Assembly (NCBI GenBank): GCA_900554205.1
Contig: USGM01000081.1
Coordinates: 1-15,005, forward strand
DNA from: an uncultured Lachnospiraceae bacterium
GTDB taxonomy: Bacteria; Bacillota; Clostridia; Lachnospirales; Lachnospiraceae
Reading direction: 5' to 3'
Length of the DNA stretch: 15,005 bases
In this document: positions 14,301 through 15,005 of the stretch, one piece after another
Numbering within the stretch: the first letter of the stretch is position 1
Layout: each line of letters starts with the position of its first letter
Translations under genes and position numbers: made by a program
Notes under the pieces: generated by a model
Told to the model about the DNA's origin: nothing
The model's input: only the letters and a program-made list of their open reading frames with translations
Database searches by the model: none

Positions 14301-14380
14301 TTTAGAAACGTCCCTCCGGCTATTTATGGCTGATACGCATTATGCACAAATCGGAATTGATAAAGGGTGTTGTTTCTAAA
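14301..14380. repeat. Inverted repeat between divergent promoters
   Basis: Perfect 9-bp arms TTTAGAAAC (14301-14309) and GTTTCTAAA (14372-14380), 62 bp apart, in the otherwise unexplained gap of 14297-14437 between the antiporter and Rid promoters. Function unknown; a binding site pair is possible. Apart from this, the riboswitch and the promoters, I see nothing in the 14028-14516 gene-free stretch. Confidence 0.4.
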
Positions 14381-14437
14381 CGTGGAAAAGGGAAAAATAG
14401 TTATTAAGTGTTAAGTGTAAAATTATTAAATAACCCA

Positions 14438-14466
14438 TTGAAAATCTATGACCGTCGTGATATTAT
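14438..14466 (+). promoter_or_regulatory. Promoter of the Rid-family gene
   Basis: -35 TTGAAA (14438-14443), 17-bp spacer, -10 TATTAT (14461-14466) with a TGA extension. The leader to the ATG at 14517 is about 45 nt. Confidence 0.7.
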
Positions 14467-14516
14467 CTGAATGTGAACATATGTTTGGTTAACATTATAT
14501 GACGGAGGTTTCTTAA

Positions 14517-14882
14517 ATGGGTATTGAAAGATATGATGTAAATGAAAATTGGGCACACACAGGGATTATTAAAGCCGGAGATTTTTATTTTATCAGTTAT
14601 TGTGTAGGAAACATTGGACAGCCTATTGAAGCGCAGATTAACGGTGCGATTGACCAGATGGAAAACAGACTTAAATTAGTCGGTTTAAACCTTGAACATG
14701 TCGTTCAAATGGATTGTCTGTTTAGGGATGTTTGGAACATTCCGACTATGGAAAAGGTTATCAAGGAACGCTTTAACGGAAAATATCCGGTACGAAAATC
14801 CATTCAAACAAATTTTGCTCATAATGGCGGAGAAAATGGTTTGCAGTTTCAGTTAGATGGGATTGCATATGCTGGAGAATAG
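14517..14882 (+). CDS. RidA/YjgF-family protein
   Basis: 121-aa cytosolic protein of the Rid (YjgF/YER057c/UK114) family, usually trimeric, whose archetype RidA hydrolyses reactive enamine/imine products of PLP enzymes. GGAGG at 14504-14508 sets the ATG. Family features: the FYFISYCVGNIG strand-turn (23-34) corresponding to the SGQ-I region, a helix AQINGAIDQMENRLKLVGL, and YPVRKSIQ with Arg93 at the place of the RidA carboxylate-binding arginine. The usual IEIEAIA end reads FQLDGIA, so the conserved glutamate is replaced by Asp114, and the loop before it is long and Asn/Gly-rich. It is therefore a diverged member, and deaminase activity is uncertain. No metabolic gene is next to it in the window. 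Confidence 0.88.
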   Translation: MGIERYDVNENWAHTGIIKAGDFYFISYCVGNIGQPIEAQINGAIDQMENRLKLVGLNLEHVVQMDCLFRDVWNIPTMEKVIKERFNGKYPVRKSIQTNFAHNGGENGLQFQLDGIAYAGE

Positions 14883-14920
14883 CATTAAAGGCAGGGAGTT
14901 TAAGAACCAGAATGACGTTT

Positions 14921-14961
14921 CTTTTGCCCCCAGTATCATGACAAGATACTGGGGTCAAAAG
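14921..14961. repeat. 41-bp near-perfect palindrome
   Basis: 17-bp arms CTTTTGCCCCCAGTATC (14921-14937) and GATACTGGGGTCAAAAG (14945-14961) with one mismatch and a 7-bp loop. The T tract is on the 5' side and the A tract on the 3' side on both strands, the reverse of an intrinsic terminator. It may be a dispersed repeat, a non-canonical transcript end or a site for a protein. It begins 39 bp after the Rid-family stop. Confidence 0.7.
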
Positions 14962-15005
14962 CCCTTAAGCTTTCTTCCCTCTTGTCCCATTAGCTGGTTG
15001 TTATC

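Noticed and set aside
14282..14357. A second inverted repeat ATTCCGA (14282-14288) and TCGGAAT (14351-14357)
   Set aside because: It crosses the longer TTTAGAAAC repeat rather than nesting with it and is only 7 bp, so chance is likely.
14921..14961. Intrinsic terminator for the Rid-family gene
   Set aside because: The stem is strong, but on both strands the T tract is upstream and the A tract downstream, and no U run follows; recorded as a palindrome instead.

Overview
The window looks like chromosomal DNA of a low-to-medium GC Gram-positive anaerobe of the class Clostridia, most likely Lachnospiraceae. The signs are strong purine-rich Shine-Dalgarno sites, TTGxxx/TATAAT-type promoters often with a TGn extension, lipoproteins with LTGC lipoboxes, a DUF4143-type ATPase, and a YcgR-like PilZ module fused to a chemoreceptor. 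This placement is inference from gene style. No rRNA, tRNA, CRISPR array, phage gene or complete insertion sequence was seen.

Layout. (1) 58-1275 (-): AT-rich DUF4143-family ATPase with a GTG start, behind a promoter set among several GTGCA boxes. (2) 1390-1449 (+): the last 20 codons of a four-cysteine zinc ribbon with no start codon, apparently a gene remnant, followed by a hairpin at 1472-1503. (3) 6207 to 1526 (-): a three-gene operon for two lipoproteins and a 1071-aa membrane-anchored protein with three divergent internal repeats. None has a known function. (4) 6355-9328 (+), divergent from that operon: a hybrid sensor kinase (HisKA-HATPase-REC-HPt) overlapping a LuxR-type response regulator, together one four-step His-Asp-His-Asp phosphorelay. 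The divergent promoters flank a 15-bp near-palindrome at 6272-6286. (5) 9331-11415 (-): a chemoreceptor with a C-terminal PilZ domain. (6) 11697-12341 (+): a six-TM protein of unknown function. (7) 12344-12940 (-): a GNAT acetyltransferase with a palindrome at its promoter. (8) 13026-14027 (-): a CaCA-family cation antiporter under a yybP-ykoY manganese riboswitch with an intrinsic terminator. (9) 14517-14882 (+): a Rid-family protein, followed by a 41-bp near-perfect palindrome.

How the genes may work together. The lipoprotein operon and the phosphorelay share one regulatory gap, so the simplest reading is an envelope-located system whose surface proteins are controlled by, or signal to, the membrane kinase. 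This is inference from position and from the near-palindrome. The chemoreceptor probably couples c-di-GMP to motility. The antiporter leader contains aptamer, terminator and promoter in the correct order for a ligand-ON switch, which makes manganese export the most likely role of this CaCA protein. Two convergent gene pairs (9328/9331 and 12341/12344) are each separated by only 2 bp.
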